Shown: piece after piece, positions 42,101 to 46,536 of the stretch
Layout of the letters: the number at the start of each line of letters is the position of its first letter
Numbering within the stretch: position 1 is the stretch's first letter
From: Amphiura filiformis
Taxonomy: Eukaryota > Echinodermata > Ophiuroidea > Amphilepidida > Amphiuridae
Direction: 5' to 3'
DNA length: 64,000 nucleotides
NCBI RefSeq assembly: GCF_039555335.1
Contig: NC_092646.1
Location: 34,563,380-34,627,379, forward strand
Position numbers and translations under genes: made by a program
Notes under the pieces: model-generated
Seen by the model: only the letters and a program-made list of their open reading frames with translations
Told to the model about the DNA's origin: nothing
The model's database searches: none

Positions 42101-43423
42101 CAGAAGGAAGAGATCCCAGAAATGAATGTGAACACCCACTTTACCGCATCCCTGGTATTGCTTGGTGTACGGATCTGGCGCCCATCGTGGATTTGGTGGG
42201 GCGACTATAACGTCAGCAAGATCAAACGATTGGTTGCTGGCTTGTATGTACTCGGGTTTCGAGCTCCATGTCTTAGGGATGAGAATTGTTACTTCATCAA
42301 AGTAAGACCTTTTTCTTGTTGCAGTGTATAGATACTCGGAGCCTTCGGTGAACATTTTCTGTAATAATGCAATTTAATATTCTGATAATACAGGAGCAAA
42401 ACAAATTGTATACATTTAACTTTAATTTTATCTAGATTTAAGGGCTCTGGTATAAACATTTGGACAATATTTCTGTTGGACATGAAAGCACATCAGACAT
42501 ATTCATATTGAATTGAATTCTGAATACGAGGAATGTCTTTCCAATATCAAATAATATTATACAAATTTTATGACAAATTATAAAATGTGTTATTTTTTAA
42601 TTTTTGATAGTTCGATTTTTTTTTTGTATCCCAGATACATACACTTAAAGTACATATCATTAGAGTTATAAAGTTTACTTCGAGGACTGTTAAATTTTAA
42701 ATCATTTGCCATAAAATGTGTATTATATCGCGAATTTAAAATAAAATAAAATAATTTAATATCAGAAGGACATTCTTCGTATTCAGAATGCAATTCGATG
42801 TCTGACGTGCTCTTATGTCCCACAAACATACTGTCCAAATGTTCATACCCATCCCTTAACGTTTAGACTTGTCTAATTCTGTATCGACAATGATCAGTTA
42901 TCAATGATAAAAATAATGTAATGATGATGACAACAATGATTGTGAAAATGAATATATCATACGTGACATGAATGGGTAGAAAAAAAATACCGGTTCTAGC
43001 TCTTCTCTGTATCTCAACATTATATTTATTAGACATTAATAACGACATTTCATTGGTCAATAGCCAAATAAAAATAATTTCATATTGGTCAGCTTTCATG
43101 TATTGTCTATATCTTGACGGCTGTTACTGATTAGGCCTAGCGCTTTTCAGACAGCTTTTTATTTGGCTATTAACCAATGAAACCAATGAAATGTCCTTTA
43201 ATATTCATGTCTACTGAATGATAATGAAAGGAATCCAAAATACCTTAATTATGTCGATTAACTCTGGGTTCTCCGGAACATCCCGATGAATTGCCACAAC
43301 TACCCCAGTATAGGCATTATCAATAAGTTTAATCGACGATGGTTTTGTTAACGAACTAACATGCCCAATCCCCACAGCCAGAATTACCAAAGCCGCTACA
43401 CTGAATACCAATTTAGGTGCCAT
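7727..43423 (-). CDS. Calcium-activated chloride channel regulator (CLCA family), 15 coding exons
   Basis: CLCA proteins are secreted or membrane-anchored metalloprotease-like proteins that modulate calcium-dependent chloride channels in other animals. The joined exons give 987 residues, against about 900-940 for vertebrate CLCAs. In order: signal peptide 1-24; N-terminal CLCA domain with zinc-binding HEWGHYRWGLFDE at 163-175; VWA domain about 330-490 with MIDAS D337/S339/S341, T408 and D439; beta-sandwich segments about 520-755; proline-rich linker 757-805; FN3-like domain about 806-920; transmembrane helix 941-963; tail with CCC and a Lys-rich stretch. Exon 1 starts at the only ATG that places a signal peptide before the family motif SIKLIDNAYTG. 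All 14 introns are GT-AG, phases agree and no stop interrupts, so the gene looks functional. Orthology to one vertebrate CLCA cannot be decided here. Confidence 0.95.
8176..9146. other. CLCA intron 14: MITE fragment and retroposon tail
   Basis: About 8,473-8,568 resembles one arm of the TTAA foldback family (agagcacatcag, attgcattctgaatac, gatatcaaat) without its partner arm. It runs into a T-rich segment ending gggctgtgccaggcctatgg and (ATAA)/A-rich tract at 8,746-8,782, which looks like the 3' end and tail of a retroposon in plus orientation. The rest shows nothing. Confidence 0.5.
9147..9395 (-). CDS. CLCA exon 14: proline-rich linker and start of FN3-like domain
   Basis: Residues 756-838, phase 1 at both ends. 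A proline-rich linker (VPPWNPPQEPTGDPVP, later VPEVPPGYVPDTDYIPPG) leads into GRIIDLRVTATSFDSKTVSL followed by SWSAPGDDLDFGG. That strand pattern (P-G-x-I-x-D-L, then L-S-W-S-A-P-G-D-D) is typical of the FN3-like domain near the C terminus of CLCA proteins. The splice sites are caacag before gtaatg and ggtggag before gtatga. Confidence 0.93.
9422..9950. repeat. Intronic repeat shared with 15,385-15,945
   Basis: A stretch of about 530 bp is clearly homologous, in the same orientation, to part of intron 10. Landmarks are acattttcgtccaagagct, aacctcaagtgttccctt, taggtcaacagataacgcaa, atgagcaatggccaattctc and gcaaatcttgtgcaaaaagt. Neither copy has a coherent reading frame. It may be an unnamed dispersed repeat or a duplicated intron segment. 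Confidence 0.75.
10090..10800. repeat. Dispersed repeat, second copy at 40,900-41,720
   Basis: Shared segments in the same order and orientation include attcgacctttgca, gatgttatctgt..tttacatatc, aagtgcgaatatttccaaa, gacatgttacaaaactatat, ggttatttttcacacag, and tgtagaggtcac followed by gagcactgtgtatt. This copy has one middle unit; the copy near 41.4 kb has two. No coding sequence was recognised. Confidence 0.75.
10912..11097 (-). CDS. CLCA exon 13: beta-sandwich region
   Basis: Residues 694-755, phase 1 at both ends. It carries GADITKHDGIYSRYFTQF, a family-wide CLCA signature (DNGAGAD..K.DG.YSRYF), then FYGFKITVVNNGT and VSRAIPNLPPEDGDKPPKI. NGT is a possible N-glycosylation site. Splice sites: taacacag before gagccg, and aaaattg before gtaggt. 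Confidence 0.94.
11191..11825 (-). mobile_element. CR1/Rex-type LINE fragment, reverse transcriptase C-terminal part
   Basis: On the minus strand the frame reads FKYLGIMIDDKLNWHIHVDH (one stop before FK), then, after a frame break, YDSVVVSIWRYCLHCWGGNI, REESVIKEASTIIG and LPRANTDRYLNSCPSSYFYH. These are the usual motifs after the catalytic centre of Jockey/CR1/Rex-group LINE reverse transcriptases (KYLGV.ID..LNW; Y.SVI.S.L.YC...WGGN; K.A..I.G; T.RY..SF.P). The 3' end carries a short (ACTTG)n tail at 11,191-11,215 rather than poly(A), as in CR1-like families. The element continues on the far side of the foldback at 11,826-12,507. It is dead and intronic. Confidence 0.85.
11826..12507. mobile_element. 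TTAA-flanked foldback element inserted into the LINE
   Basis: TTAA at 11,826-11,829 and 12,504-12,507 flank ends AGGAAATCTGTACCATAAAC and its exact inverse; the arms stay recognisable for over 50 bp. TTAA duplications are the hallmark of piggyBac-type transposition (family knowledge). No transposase is encoded. A perfect gccgccaccatgg near 12,348 lies in the right arm and has no sensible frame behind it. Confidence 0.85.
12508..12620 (-). mobile_element. LINE fragment, continuation beyond the TTAA foldback
   Basis: Read on the minus strand and joined over the foldback, keeping one TTAA, the frame runs FPGPVVLKGGNVDRLS into FKYLGIMIDD. That is the expected order for a CR1/Rex-type reverse transcriptase (V-L-x-G-x-x-V/I-x-R-V, then K-Y-L-G). 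Further upstream motifs are too decayed to follow, so the boundary at 12,620 is approximate. Confidence 0.7.
12690..12972 (-). CDS. CLCA exon 12: beta-sandwich region
   Basis: Residues 600-693, the largest internal exon after exon 2, starting in phase 0 and ending in phase 1. It begins PGSWTFGVKN, matching the CLCA motif P-G-x-W-T/K-Y, continues with EVFYTVTSYATDPNVEPILV, and ends with YSPVLIQLLDNGA, which completes DNGAGADITKHDG with exon 13. Acceptor ttcttttattag before cctggc; donor ggtgcag before gtacgt. Confidence 0.95.
13797..14036. mobile_element. Foldback MITE with about 33-bp inverted ends
   Basis: atcaaggaaaatcagtcgga then ctcggaaatatt at the left reappears inverted at the right as aatatttccgagttccgaca then ttttccttgat. 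The interior has no coding content. I could not identify a convincing target duplication, so the superfamily is open. Confidence 0.65.
14175..14534. mobile_element. TTAA-flanked foldback MITE, almost fully palindromic
   Basis: TTAA (14,175-14,178 and 14,531-14,534) flanks GGGGGTACTACACCCC and its inverse. The two arms, each about 170 bp, pair nearly end to end (tatgtatattattggg; gaccgcttgtcttg-type inner part), leaving a short loop around 14,345-14,360. It carries no coding sequence and is probably a piggyBac-mobilised MITE. Confidence 0.85.
14596..14711 (-). CDS. CLCA exon 11: beta-sandwich region
   Basis: Residues 561-599, phase 1 to phase 0. Reads IETWVITPDN, then STYEGYTYDSKFKIITYKIV and GTAE, joining PGSWTFG of the next exon; this matches the CLCA order ...P.I...dP.g......f......a....iPG...PG.W. 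Splice sites: gttacatag before gtattg; gccgag before gtatgt. Confidence 0.93.
15385..15945. repeat. Intronic repeat shared with 9,422-9,950
   Basis: Second copy of the intron-13 repeat, same orientation, with small insertions (for example acgaaagctaacacttccca near 15,665, absent from the other). It sits in intron 10, about 150 bp before exon 10's donor-side boundary at 16,100. The divergence looks moderate, so the duplication is not recent. Confidence 0.75.
16100..16223 (-). CDS. CLCA exon 10: start of beta-sandwich region
   Basis: Residues 520-560, phase 0 to 1. LLGNSWLLDALQTRSASLYL then DDTVGKNTEFTFRWTKSNYN matches the CLCA pattern in which D-x-T-V-G-x-x-T-x-F follows the VWA domain. Acceptor atttctacag before ctactt; donor aatccag before gttagt. 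Confidence 0.94.
16540..16840. repeat. Dispersed repeat, second copy at 26,258-26,920
   Basis: Shared blocks in the same order: gtagtccacttgcccattgt, tgatagattttcacat, cttttcagtcaccctact-like, agcttcccaagtggactact-like, gattgcggt, ccggaatttcgc-like, aataaactgg, ttgcattcaatat. The copy at 26 kb carries about 360 bp extra between gattgcggt and the aataaactgg block, so one insertion or deletion separates them. Confidence 0.7.
17074..17121. repeat. (ACAA)n microsatellite touching the exon 9 donor
   Basis: About twelve tetranucleotide units end two bases from exon 9. On the gene strand the intron begins gtttgtttctgtttgtttg, so the donor GT is itself the edge of the GTTT tract. Confidence 0.9.
17123..17232 (-). 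CDS. CLCA exon 9: end of VWA domain
   Basis: Residues 483-519, phase 1 to 0. Completes LTGG with exon 8, then TPYYYSNEPGDNTLIDAFSA and TMERGEIDDHDRRVQ, matching the CLCA pattern LTGG.xF......NGLIDAF.a. Acceptor ccatttacag before gtggca. The donor lies against a microsatellite (17,074-17,121). Confidence 0.94.
17374..17542. mobile_element. Foldback MITE, about 65-bp inverted arms
   Basis: Left arm attgtccttttcggtaaatt, ccataagcctttgcgagtac and acc..gag..gtcatttgacgtcac pairs with the right arm around a short loop (17,445-17,480). The total is about 169 bp with no coding content. I saw no clear target duplication. Confidence 0.75.
18013..18281. mobile_element. MITE with ccgtaaaa..ctcgatag ends containing a tRNA-like piece
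   Basis: Inverted ends ccgtaaaaactcgatagtta / gctaactatcgagcttttac bound 269 bp; TA at the right end has decayed to TG at the left. On the minus strand 18,068-18,128 reads tagctcagttggtaaacatg then gtagagtgccgga, a good tRNA D-arm/A box, but no B box follows. It may be a captured SINE head or tRNA fragment. Confidence 0.65.
18525..18730. mobile_element. Foldback repeat next to the exon 8 donor
   Basis: aaatccatacacccccggaa (18,565) recurs inverted as catagggggtgtatggattt (18,696-18,715), each followed by a matching attcc/agaat edge. It ends about 15 bases from the exon 8 donor at 18,743. Confidence 0.6.
18744..18933 (-). CDS. CLCA exon 8: VWA domain, MIDAS aspartate
   Basis: Residues 420-482, phase 0 to 1. 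LILLLSDGEEN contains D439, the third MIDAS element, followed by VKDEIVAAGVIVDTIAFTQA and AEAKMYELAILT, the usual VWA core strand and helix. Acceptor ttttaattttag before gttttag; donor ctaacag before gtgtgt. Confidence 0.95.
19551..22369. mobile_element. Mutator-like foldback element with 9-bp target duplication
   Basis: The element runs 19,560-22,360 (2,801 bp) and is bounded by identical 9-mers actgacaat at 19,551-19,559 and 22,361-22,369. Ends agggttgggcgaatc and its inverse open arms of roughly 900-1,100 bp. Each arm contains tandem units of about 165 bp built around caaaatggcnGCCAAAAtga, three on the left (near 19,694, 19,857, 20,022) and four on the right (near 21,727, 21,891, 22,055, 22,217). 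The centre (about 20,500-21,250) has no recognisable transposase. Long inverted ends plus a 9-bp duplication fit the Mutator superfamily (family knowledge); this assignment is inference. Confidence 0.85.
22831..23691 (-). repeat. 430-bp tandem duplication covering most of CLCA exon 7
   Basis: Copy A (22,831-23,260) and copy B (23,261-23,691) are head-to-tail and differ at only about three places: a t/g at 22,841/23,271, one extra t near 23,402, and a/g in agaacac/agagcac. Each has about 245 bp of intron 7 plus the last 183 bp of exon 7 with the donor. Only copy B continues into the rest of exon 7. Confidence 0.93.
23078..23260 (-). pseudogene. Partial duplicate of CLCA exon 7, no acceptor
   Basis: This piece is identical to exon 7 from codon 359/360 (SSIVIEGSRIG) to its donor. 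The preceding minus-strand sequence, ctttgtcgccctgccaaaaa, is the neighbouring intron copy and provides no AG acceptor at the junction. It should therefore be skipped in splicing. If it were included it would repeat about 61 residues of the VWA domain in frame. Confidence 0.85.
23509..23736 (-). CDS. CLCA exon 7: VWA domain core, MIDAS threonine
   Basis: Residues 344-419, phase 0 at both ends (76 codons). DDQKFVKMIGAAANY leads to GSRIGIVSFAKNSKILSKL, then ALLDALPKTAEGATCIGCG. T408 in EGATCIG takes the MIDAS threonine position (GGTSIC in vertebrate CLCAs). Acceptor ttgttctaaacag before gatgac; donor ataacg before gtaagg. Its last 183 bp are tandemly duplicated downstream. Confidence 0.95.
23737..24821. 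other. CLCA intron 6, 3' part: nothing recognised
   Basis: AT-rich sequence with no exon-like frame and no repeat shared with another part of the window that I could find. Confidence 0.4.
24822..25420. repeat. Dispersed repeat, uninterrupted copy
   Basis: Inverted relative to 3,340-4,400. It keeps the empty site of the Tc1-like insertion (rc: ttctaaaaatgtatactttt) and about 330 bp that the other copy lacks. No coding sequence was recognised. Confidence 0.7.
26258..26920. repeat. Dispersed repeat, longer copy of 16,540-16,840
   Basis: Begins gtagtccacttgcccattgt and ends near gcattcaataatataagcct. The internal extra stretch (about 26,425-26,785) has no inverted ends that I could define, so either an insertion here or a deletion in the other copy is possible. 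Confidence 0.65.
27101..27265. mobile_element. Hairpin MITE with a perfect 28-bp inner palindrome
   Basis: Outer ends gctgcgatcacatagaa and ttctatgtgatcgcagc enclose an inner pair, 27,173-27,200 and 27,203-27,230, that is perfectly complementary over 28 bp with a 2-base spacer. It lies about 80 bp beyond the exon 6 donor. Confidence 0.8.
27344..27456 (-). CDS. CLCA exon 6: VWA start, MIDAS DxSxS
   Basis: Residues 306-343, phase 1 to 0. After an acidic loop (ENNPPTDGDADTRPDF) comes DIRVVLVLDVSGSMN with the MIDAS motif D337-x-S339-x-S341, the first metal-coordinating element of the VWA domain. Acceptor ttttaattttcag before atgaaa; donor atgaat before gtaagc. Confidence 0.95.
27880..28376 (-). 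mobile_element. SINE with tRNA-Leu/Ser-like head and (GGAAA)n tail
   Basis: Read on the minus strand, the head at 28,376-28,295 carries gatggccgagcggtctaagg (A box of class II tRNA type) and gtgggttcgagcc (B box). The body contains gttcggaaagtcatgtaaag and cctgtgcacgttaagtg, and the element ends in about four GGAAA units at 27,880-27,900. At about 500 bp it is long for a SINE. The source tRNA is inferred from the A box only. Confidence 0.75.
29200..30050. repeat. Repeat with gggcatagatatt ends and a duplicated inner unit
   Basis: Starts around tatctatgcccgtgg..gggcatagatattgt and ends gtcacgggcatagatattcg. Inside, a unit of about 145 bp (attgtccnaagtntatcgtn, aatttcatgagcanc, gatttattttttcattggac, gagttatatgcaaattag) occurs twice, near 29,600 and 29,740. 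A second pair (ctcaagaa..ccatacttggtacaatgat..cccatgacc) recurs near 29,305 and 29,445. No coding sequence was seen. Confidence 0.6.
30862..31860 (-). mobile_element. mariner/Tc1-type transposon remnant with about 145-bp inverted ends
   Basis: The left end is TA-cagggtgtccccaaaaaaga; the block ggcccctcattgcgccctct and the following 100 bp reappear inverted at the right end near 31,620-31,842. A minus-strand frame at 31,452-31,703 contains EWPARSPDLTPLDFFICGKI, the DD-E transposase C-terminal signature WPARSPDLTPLDFF.WG. The catalytic N-terminal part is missing. The right tip has degenerated into poly-G. Confidence 0.82.
32757..33010. repeat. Dispersed repeat beginning agtggcgtag
   Basis: Matches 40,645-40,825 in the same orientation (agtggcgtagat, ttgacnttgggg, tggtgttg, aaaagtggtata, aaaatggccaaatat..gaggtta). 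A further short piece lies inverted near 48,380-48,450. It is probably the end of a retroposon family; nothing in it codes. Confidence 0.6.
33359..34029. mobile_element. TTAA-flanked foldback, copy 1
   Basis: TTAA at 33,359-33,362 and 34,026-34,029. Arms of about 250 bp or more pair through gagcacntcngacntatcga, attgcattctgaatac, and inward to gacggtcaattgaaaatttt / aaaattttcaattgatcgtc around a loop near 33,690. Copies 2 (42,438-42,859) and 3 (44,187-44,826) share this sequence; copy 3 is inverted relative to this one. Confidence 0.9.
34030..35386. other. CLCA intron 5, 5' part: repeat fragments only
   Basis: 34,650-34,745 is the inverse of 30,240-30,330 (cagttaaagacccattcagt, attgtttataaattgc, aaaggataagt). 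34,255-34,325 matches 41,825-41,890 (tatggaccatccc, ggggatttaccccccg/ggggatttatcccac). No exon was found apart from 35,387-35,519. Confidence 0.5.
35387..35519 (-). CDS. CLCA exon 5: end of N-terminal CLCA domain
   Basis: Residues 262-305, phase 0 to 1. This short exon was found from the protein pattern rather than frame length: ITQFCDANSFDETNFHNSEA then PNKHNRLCETKSAWEVMRGT, which matches the vertebrate CLCA pattern V..FC...HN.EAPN.QN..C..RS.W.VI. Its splice sites (ttatctgacag before atcaca; tttgaaa before gtaaga) and length fill exactly the phase gap between exons 4 and 6. Confidence 0.94.
36050..36158. repeat. (CTTG)n/(ATTG)n microsatellite by the exon 4 donor
   Basis: About 22 CTTG units followed by about 5 ATTG units. 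The tract ends six bases before the donor GT (36,163-36,164), so on the gene strand it starts almost at the beginning of intron 4. Confidence 0.95.
36165..36342 (-). CDS. CLCA exon 4: cysteine-rich part of N-terminal domain
   Basis: Residues 202-261, phase 2 to 0. CSYGYNGLPLKFYPNHFPYY and RTCNGNEDVGYEEGCVFVTF, then GTTATSSIMYGRQYYDQ; CLCA family members have cysteines in this zone followed by a conserved SIM(F/Y). Acceptor ctccgtacag before gtgttc; donor gaccag before gtaagg. Confidence 0.94.
36343..39034. other. CLCA intron 3, 3' part: little recognisable structure
   Basis: AT-rich. A 40-bp-scale motif, aagaacaacccaagtccagg..cttg, occurs near 38,080 and 38,130 with a weaker match at 38,325. 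No exon-like frame was found. Confidence 0.4.
39035..39237. mobile_element. Foldback MITE, about 90-bp arms
   Basis: caatacgcggatttagggtt at the left and its inverse at the right; the arms extend through caatttgtgccgaaa and cccataatgcaatacgc. The spacer is about 35 bp. No clear target duplication was found. Confidence 0.75.
39545..39860. repeat. Dispersed repeat, inverse copy at 45,090-45,395
   Basis: The two copies are reverse complements over about 300 bp: aaccaacaattaacaatgag, gccaattatgactgtttgat, accataaccccgcttctgga, gaagtcaaatgatata, aaaacaaaattgaccgg. One lies in intron 3 and the other upstream of the gene. Confidence 0.8.
39898..40215. repeat. GGTTCTTT-rich repeat
   Basis: Many interspersed agaacc/ggttct motifs on both strands (for example gttctgtatgcagaaccct, gaacctttttactg, aggttctaaaaaagaacc), beginning cactcttagaaaaaaagg. 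This looks like a decayed MITE type built of such motifs; clean ends are not visible. Confidence 0.55.
40350..40482 (-). CDS. CLCA exon 3: zincin motif HExxH
   Basis: Residues 158-201, phase 1 to 2. ILVHEWGHYRWGLFDEYPDP holds the metalloprotease signature H163-E164-x-x-H167-x3-G171-x2-D174, with E164 as expected catalytic base. In CLCA proteins this HExxHxxxGxxD site is linked to self-cleavage (family knowledge). Acceptor cgacgtttcag before gacgaa; donor gctgtcag before gtaagc. Confidence 0.96.
40900..41720. repeat. Dispersed repeat with internal tandem duplication
   Basis: Same family as 10,090-10,800. A block of about 155-170 bp (aaaacaccaaagtgcgaata ... cacacagcgacgttaactag) occurs twice head to tail, near 41,309-41,449 and 41,474-41,616, with very few differences. 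Confidence 0.8.
42067..42358 (-). CDS. CLCA exon 2: N-terminal CLCA domain
   Basis: Residues 61-157, phase 0 to 1. FTEGSEYLYTATRKRSYFDE, VTILIPKTWSSKPEYIQA, DVIVAPPNPRWAPDPYTKQY and GCGKVGVHIHF follow the family pattern (A.SsYLf.AT..R.yFk.vtILiP..W; PYT.QY..CG..G..IHF). NQS is a possible N-glycosylation site. Acceptor gcattattacag before aaaatg; donor ccattag before gtaaag. Confidence 0.96.
42438..42859. mobile_element. TTAA-flanked foldback, copy 2 (shortened)
   Basis: TTAA at 42,438-42,441 and 42,856-42,859. It has the outer arms of copies 1 and 3 (ggacatgaaagcacatcaga; acattcttcgtattcagaat) but lacks the inner gacggtcaattgaaaatttt block, so it is an internally deleted relative. It lies in CLCA intron 1. 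Confidence 0.88.
43244..43423 (-). CDS. CLCA exon 1: start codon, signal peptide
   Basis: Residues 1-60, ending in phase 0. MAPKLVFSVAALVILAVGIG then HVSSLTKP is a classic signal peptide (basic n-region, hydrophobic core, small residues before the cut, probably after S24 or S25). SIKLIDNAYTGVVVAIHRDV and PENPELIDIIK match the family start V.L.NNGY.G.VVAI...VPE...LI..I. Donor attaag before gtattt. A possible TATA-like ctatagtttaaat lies about 70 bp upstream on the gene strand; no proof of the start site is available. Confidence 0.95.
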
Positions 43424-43504
43424 TCTGTGCGCTCATCAGGCACGGAACGTCAGACATGTACAGAAGCCACAACTGCAGCAATTTAATCATTTAAACTATA
43501 GCTT

Positions 43505-43885
43505 GTCAGTGGTATCCCGGGAGGGGTACTCACATAGTAAAGGCATACGGGGATGTGCCGCTCCAATGGGTAGGTTTTCCATGAAAAATCCTTAGACATG
43601 GGTCTATGTTTTGAAGAAAAAAATCCTTAGACATGGGTCTTCTTTAAAATTTTCCATGCTATGTGTGAAAAACATGTTGCTTTTCCTATTTTCAAGCTCA
43701 AATCTTCAGATGGGTCCTTATTTTCTCCAAATCCTTAAATATGGGTCCTTATTTTCGGGAAATCCTTAAATATAGACCCCTATTTTCGGTAAAATTGCCC
43801 TTAGAAATTGGTAAGGGTTCGGAAGCTTGAGCCATACATCCCCGTCGAAAAATAAAATAAAAATAAAAAGTAACCCCCCGGGAGT
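43505..43885. repeat. Dispersed repeat, catgggtc/atgggtcctta type
   Basis: Bounded by tatcccgggaggggtactca and agtaaccccccgggagtgta (imperfect inverted ends). Internally repeats aaatccttagacatgggtct twice and aaatccttaaatatgggtcc-like units. It sits just upstream of CLCA exon 1. The style resembles the minisatellite near 58.6 kb. Confidence 0.65.
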
Positions 43886-44186
43886 GTAATTGGTAATGAA
43901 CTTTGATATTGACAGTGCTACGTACTTGCGCCCAAAGTACAAAGGCAGTGAACAGGTTGAAACAACGGGTATTGCATTTTTACTTGGATGAGACAGGTGC
44001 TTAAAGAAGTGTATAAGTGTAATAGCTGCCATGTAACATTTGACAACAAGTTACACATAATATTGTTCTCATCTGCACGTGGCAGCTCCACATGGCAGCT
44101 ATTGGACTTACCCACTCCTGGCACTGAACAGTCGATACTTGTATGAAGCTGTAGCTACCTACACACTTAAATTCTGTATCTCTAAG

Positions 44187-44826
44187 TTAAGGGCTGGGGT
44201 ATGAACGTTTGGACAGTATTTATTTTGGGACATCAGAGCACACCAGACATATCGAATTGCATTCTGAATACGAAGAATGTCATTTGAAATTCGCAATTTA
44301 ATACACATTTTATGGCAAATCATAAAAAATTGATATTTTTGATATTTAACAGTACTTGAAGTAAACTTTATAAATCTGATGATTTATACTTAAAGTGTAT
44401 TTAGGTGGGATGAAAAGCCGACGATCAATTGAAAATTTTGACCTTTCGTATTGAAGATATGGATTTTTTCCCAAAACACCAAAAAAATTAGGTCTTTTGG
44501 GGAAAAAAATCCATATCTTCAATATGAAAGGTCAAAATTTTCAATTGACCGTCGGCTTTTCCTTTCTGCTACATACACTTTAAGAATATATCATTAGATT
44601 TATATAAGTTACTTCGAGGACTGTTATATATCAAAATTTGAAAAATATCAAATTTTTATAATTTGTCATAAAATTTGTATTATATTGTGATTTTCAAAAA
44701 TGAAAATTATTTGATATCAGAAAGACATGCTTCGTATTCAGAATGCAATTCGATAGGTCTGAGGTGCTCTCATGTCCCACAAAAATACTGTCGAAACGCA
44801 ATAAACGCTCATTTTAGATCCCTTAA
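44187..44826. mobile_element. TTAA-flanked foldback, copy 3
   Basis: TTAA at 44,187-44,190 and 44,823-44,826; the full-length inverse of copy 1, with outer ends GGGCTGGGGTATGAACG and (right) gggatctaaaatgagcg. The inner arms ttgaccnttcntattgaaga / tcttcaatatgaaaggtcaa meet near 44,490. No transposase is encoded. Confidence 0.9.
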
Positions 44827-45089
44827 TACAGCAGATTATCATGATATTGCCCTTTGATATAGGAGGTAAATACTTTGACTCATTGCTAATCTTCCCCAGA
44901 TTTTCATTTACTTACGAAATAGTGCAATATTATGACAGGCATACTTATGTTGGGAATCTATTGAAGCACTTAACACTGGTCAAATCTTTAGGCATCTGAA
45001 GAAAGCTCATCTTTTTTCATAACTCTTACCTGTAGCCTGAGATATTTTTTCATAAGACATGTTAGATGATATGTGACTGGACACCACGA

Positions 45090-45395
45090 TTCGGCCGTAA
45101 AGTCGGCCCGGTCAATTTTGTTTTATTTCGTGTTTAGAAAATATATATTAAAAGGTTTAAAATGGTATATCATTTGACTTCAAACGATATCCAGAAGCGG
45201 GGTTATGGTTTGTTGAACTATGTTCCTTCAACAAAATTGTACCTTTTTTTTCGGCTCTTTTTCCACATTTCTGGTAATAAATATCAAACAGTCATAATTG
45301 GCGGCCAATTCAAATCATCCCCAAGTTAACGAGGTTCAGGAATGTCCTCTCATTGTTAATTGTTGGTTATACCAGGAAAGTTGAAAAGAAGGAGG
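45090..45395. repeat. Dispersed repeat, inverse of 39,545-39,860
   Basis: Starts cggcccggtcaattttgttt and ends near attgttggttatacc; similar length to its partner with scattered small differences. Confidence 0.75.
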
Positions 45396-46536
45396 AGAAC
45401 GGAATTATATCCTTGAGATAATCCCGTAGGTAATCCTGTCGCACCTATTCATAGTCCTTTATTCTCAAGTAGTTACACATCTACTTGAAAGTAGCCTTTG
45501 ATGTGATGTGGGTTGCCGACTACGGTTGATTAATTTTCACTCCAGAATTGAAACCATATCCAATGTTTCTATAGAGAATCCCTTGAAAGTATGACACGTG
45601 TGTGTTAAGTACCTGATGTTGCTCTGAAGGGATGCCACACGTGGATACTATAAGAAAGAAATGTAGTTTTGTAAAGACTCCAAAAAAATCCGCCCATTTT
45701 GGAAAATATATTAATTATTTAGGAGAGTGTTTTAGGATTTTGTTAGAAAAGGGATGATTTTTGATCATCTATATTTTATTGTTTTATGTATTTTCCTGTT
45801 ATTTCCTGCAAACCTAATAAAGATATTTTGATAATTGAAAATAGGCTGTATCATAAATCGTAGAGGTTGAAAGCGTAACCAAGCGTGCAAAATTATTATT
45901 TGCCATGGAACTTCGGTCATATTTTATTTGAAATAAACTGGATGTTAGGATCTGCATGCATGGTATGCATAGTATTGATGGTATACAGACACTGACCTTT
46001 CCCTAAAACTAGTAAGCAGCGACTTGTGTATAACACCCGTCATGGGTTCGAACCCTTTGGTTGTATTTTATTGTTAAACCTAAATAGCGTGATTGCTTTT
46101 GAATGAGCGGCAACACACATATTTTGTTTGAGGATAGCTGGATCTATCTCCTTTCTTTACATCTTCTCTGGTTATACATACCTAGACAAAATACAATGCT
46201 TTGTTATCCAGCACTTGGACAGGATTTAGCCAAAGTAAACAAAGACAAGAACTATTCTATAGAAATAGGTAGAAGCTTATTATCCTCTTCAGCAATAGGA
46301 TTATTGATTGGTTTAAACAGTGTTTTATGAGATACTTGCCGCACCAAATTGAGGGACCTATGAATAAGACCTTCACGCACATTTTACATTGTAACTCAGA
46401 ATACAATTTGCCGTCTTAACGGCTCATTCGTAGTTTTCAGTCACATATGAACCATAAATCCAAAGCCTCCCATTCACTGTAGTATTTTATTATGTACAAC
46501 AATGTCATTTGAAATTAACATAAGTCACACCGTGCA
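45396..46536. other. No gene seen; lone B-box-like site
   Basis: No exon-like frame. catgggttcgaacccttt near 46,041-46,058 matches a tRNA B box but lacks a matching A box or fold, so it is at most a decayed SINE trace. Confidence 0.4.

Noticed and set aside
43480-43505. TATA-like element as the proven CLCA promoter
   Set aside because: Such AT-rich words are frequent here; without transcript start data it is kept only as a remark under exon 1.
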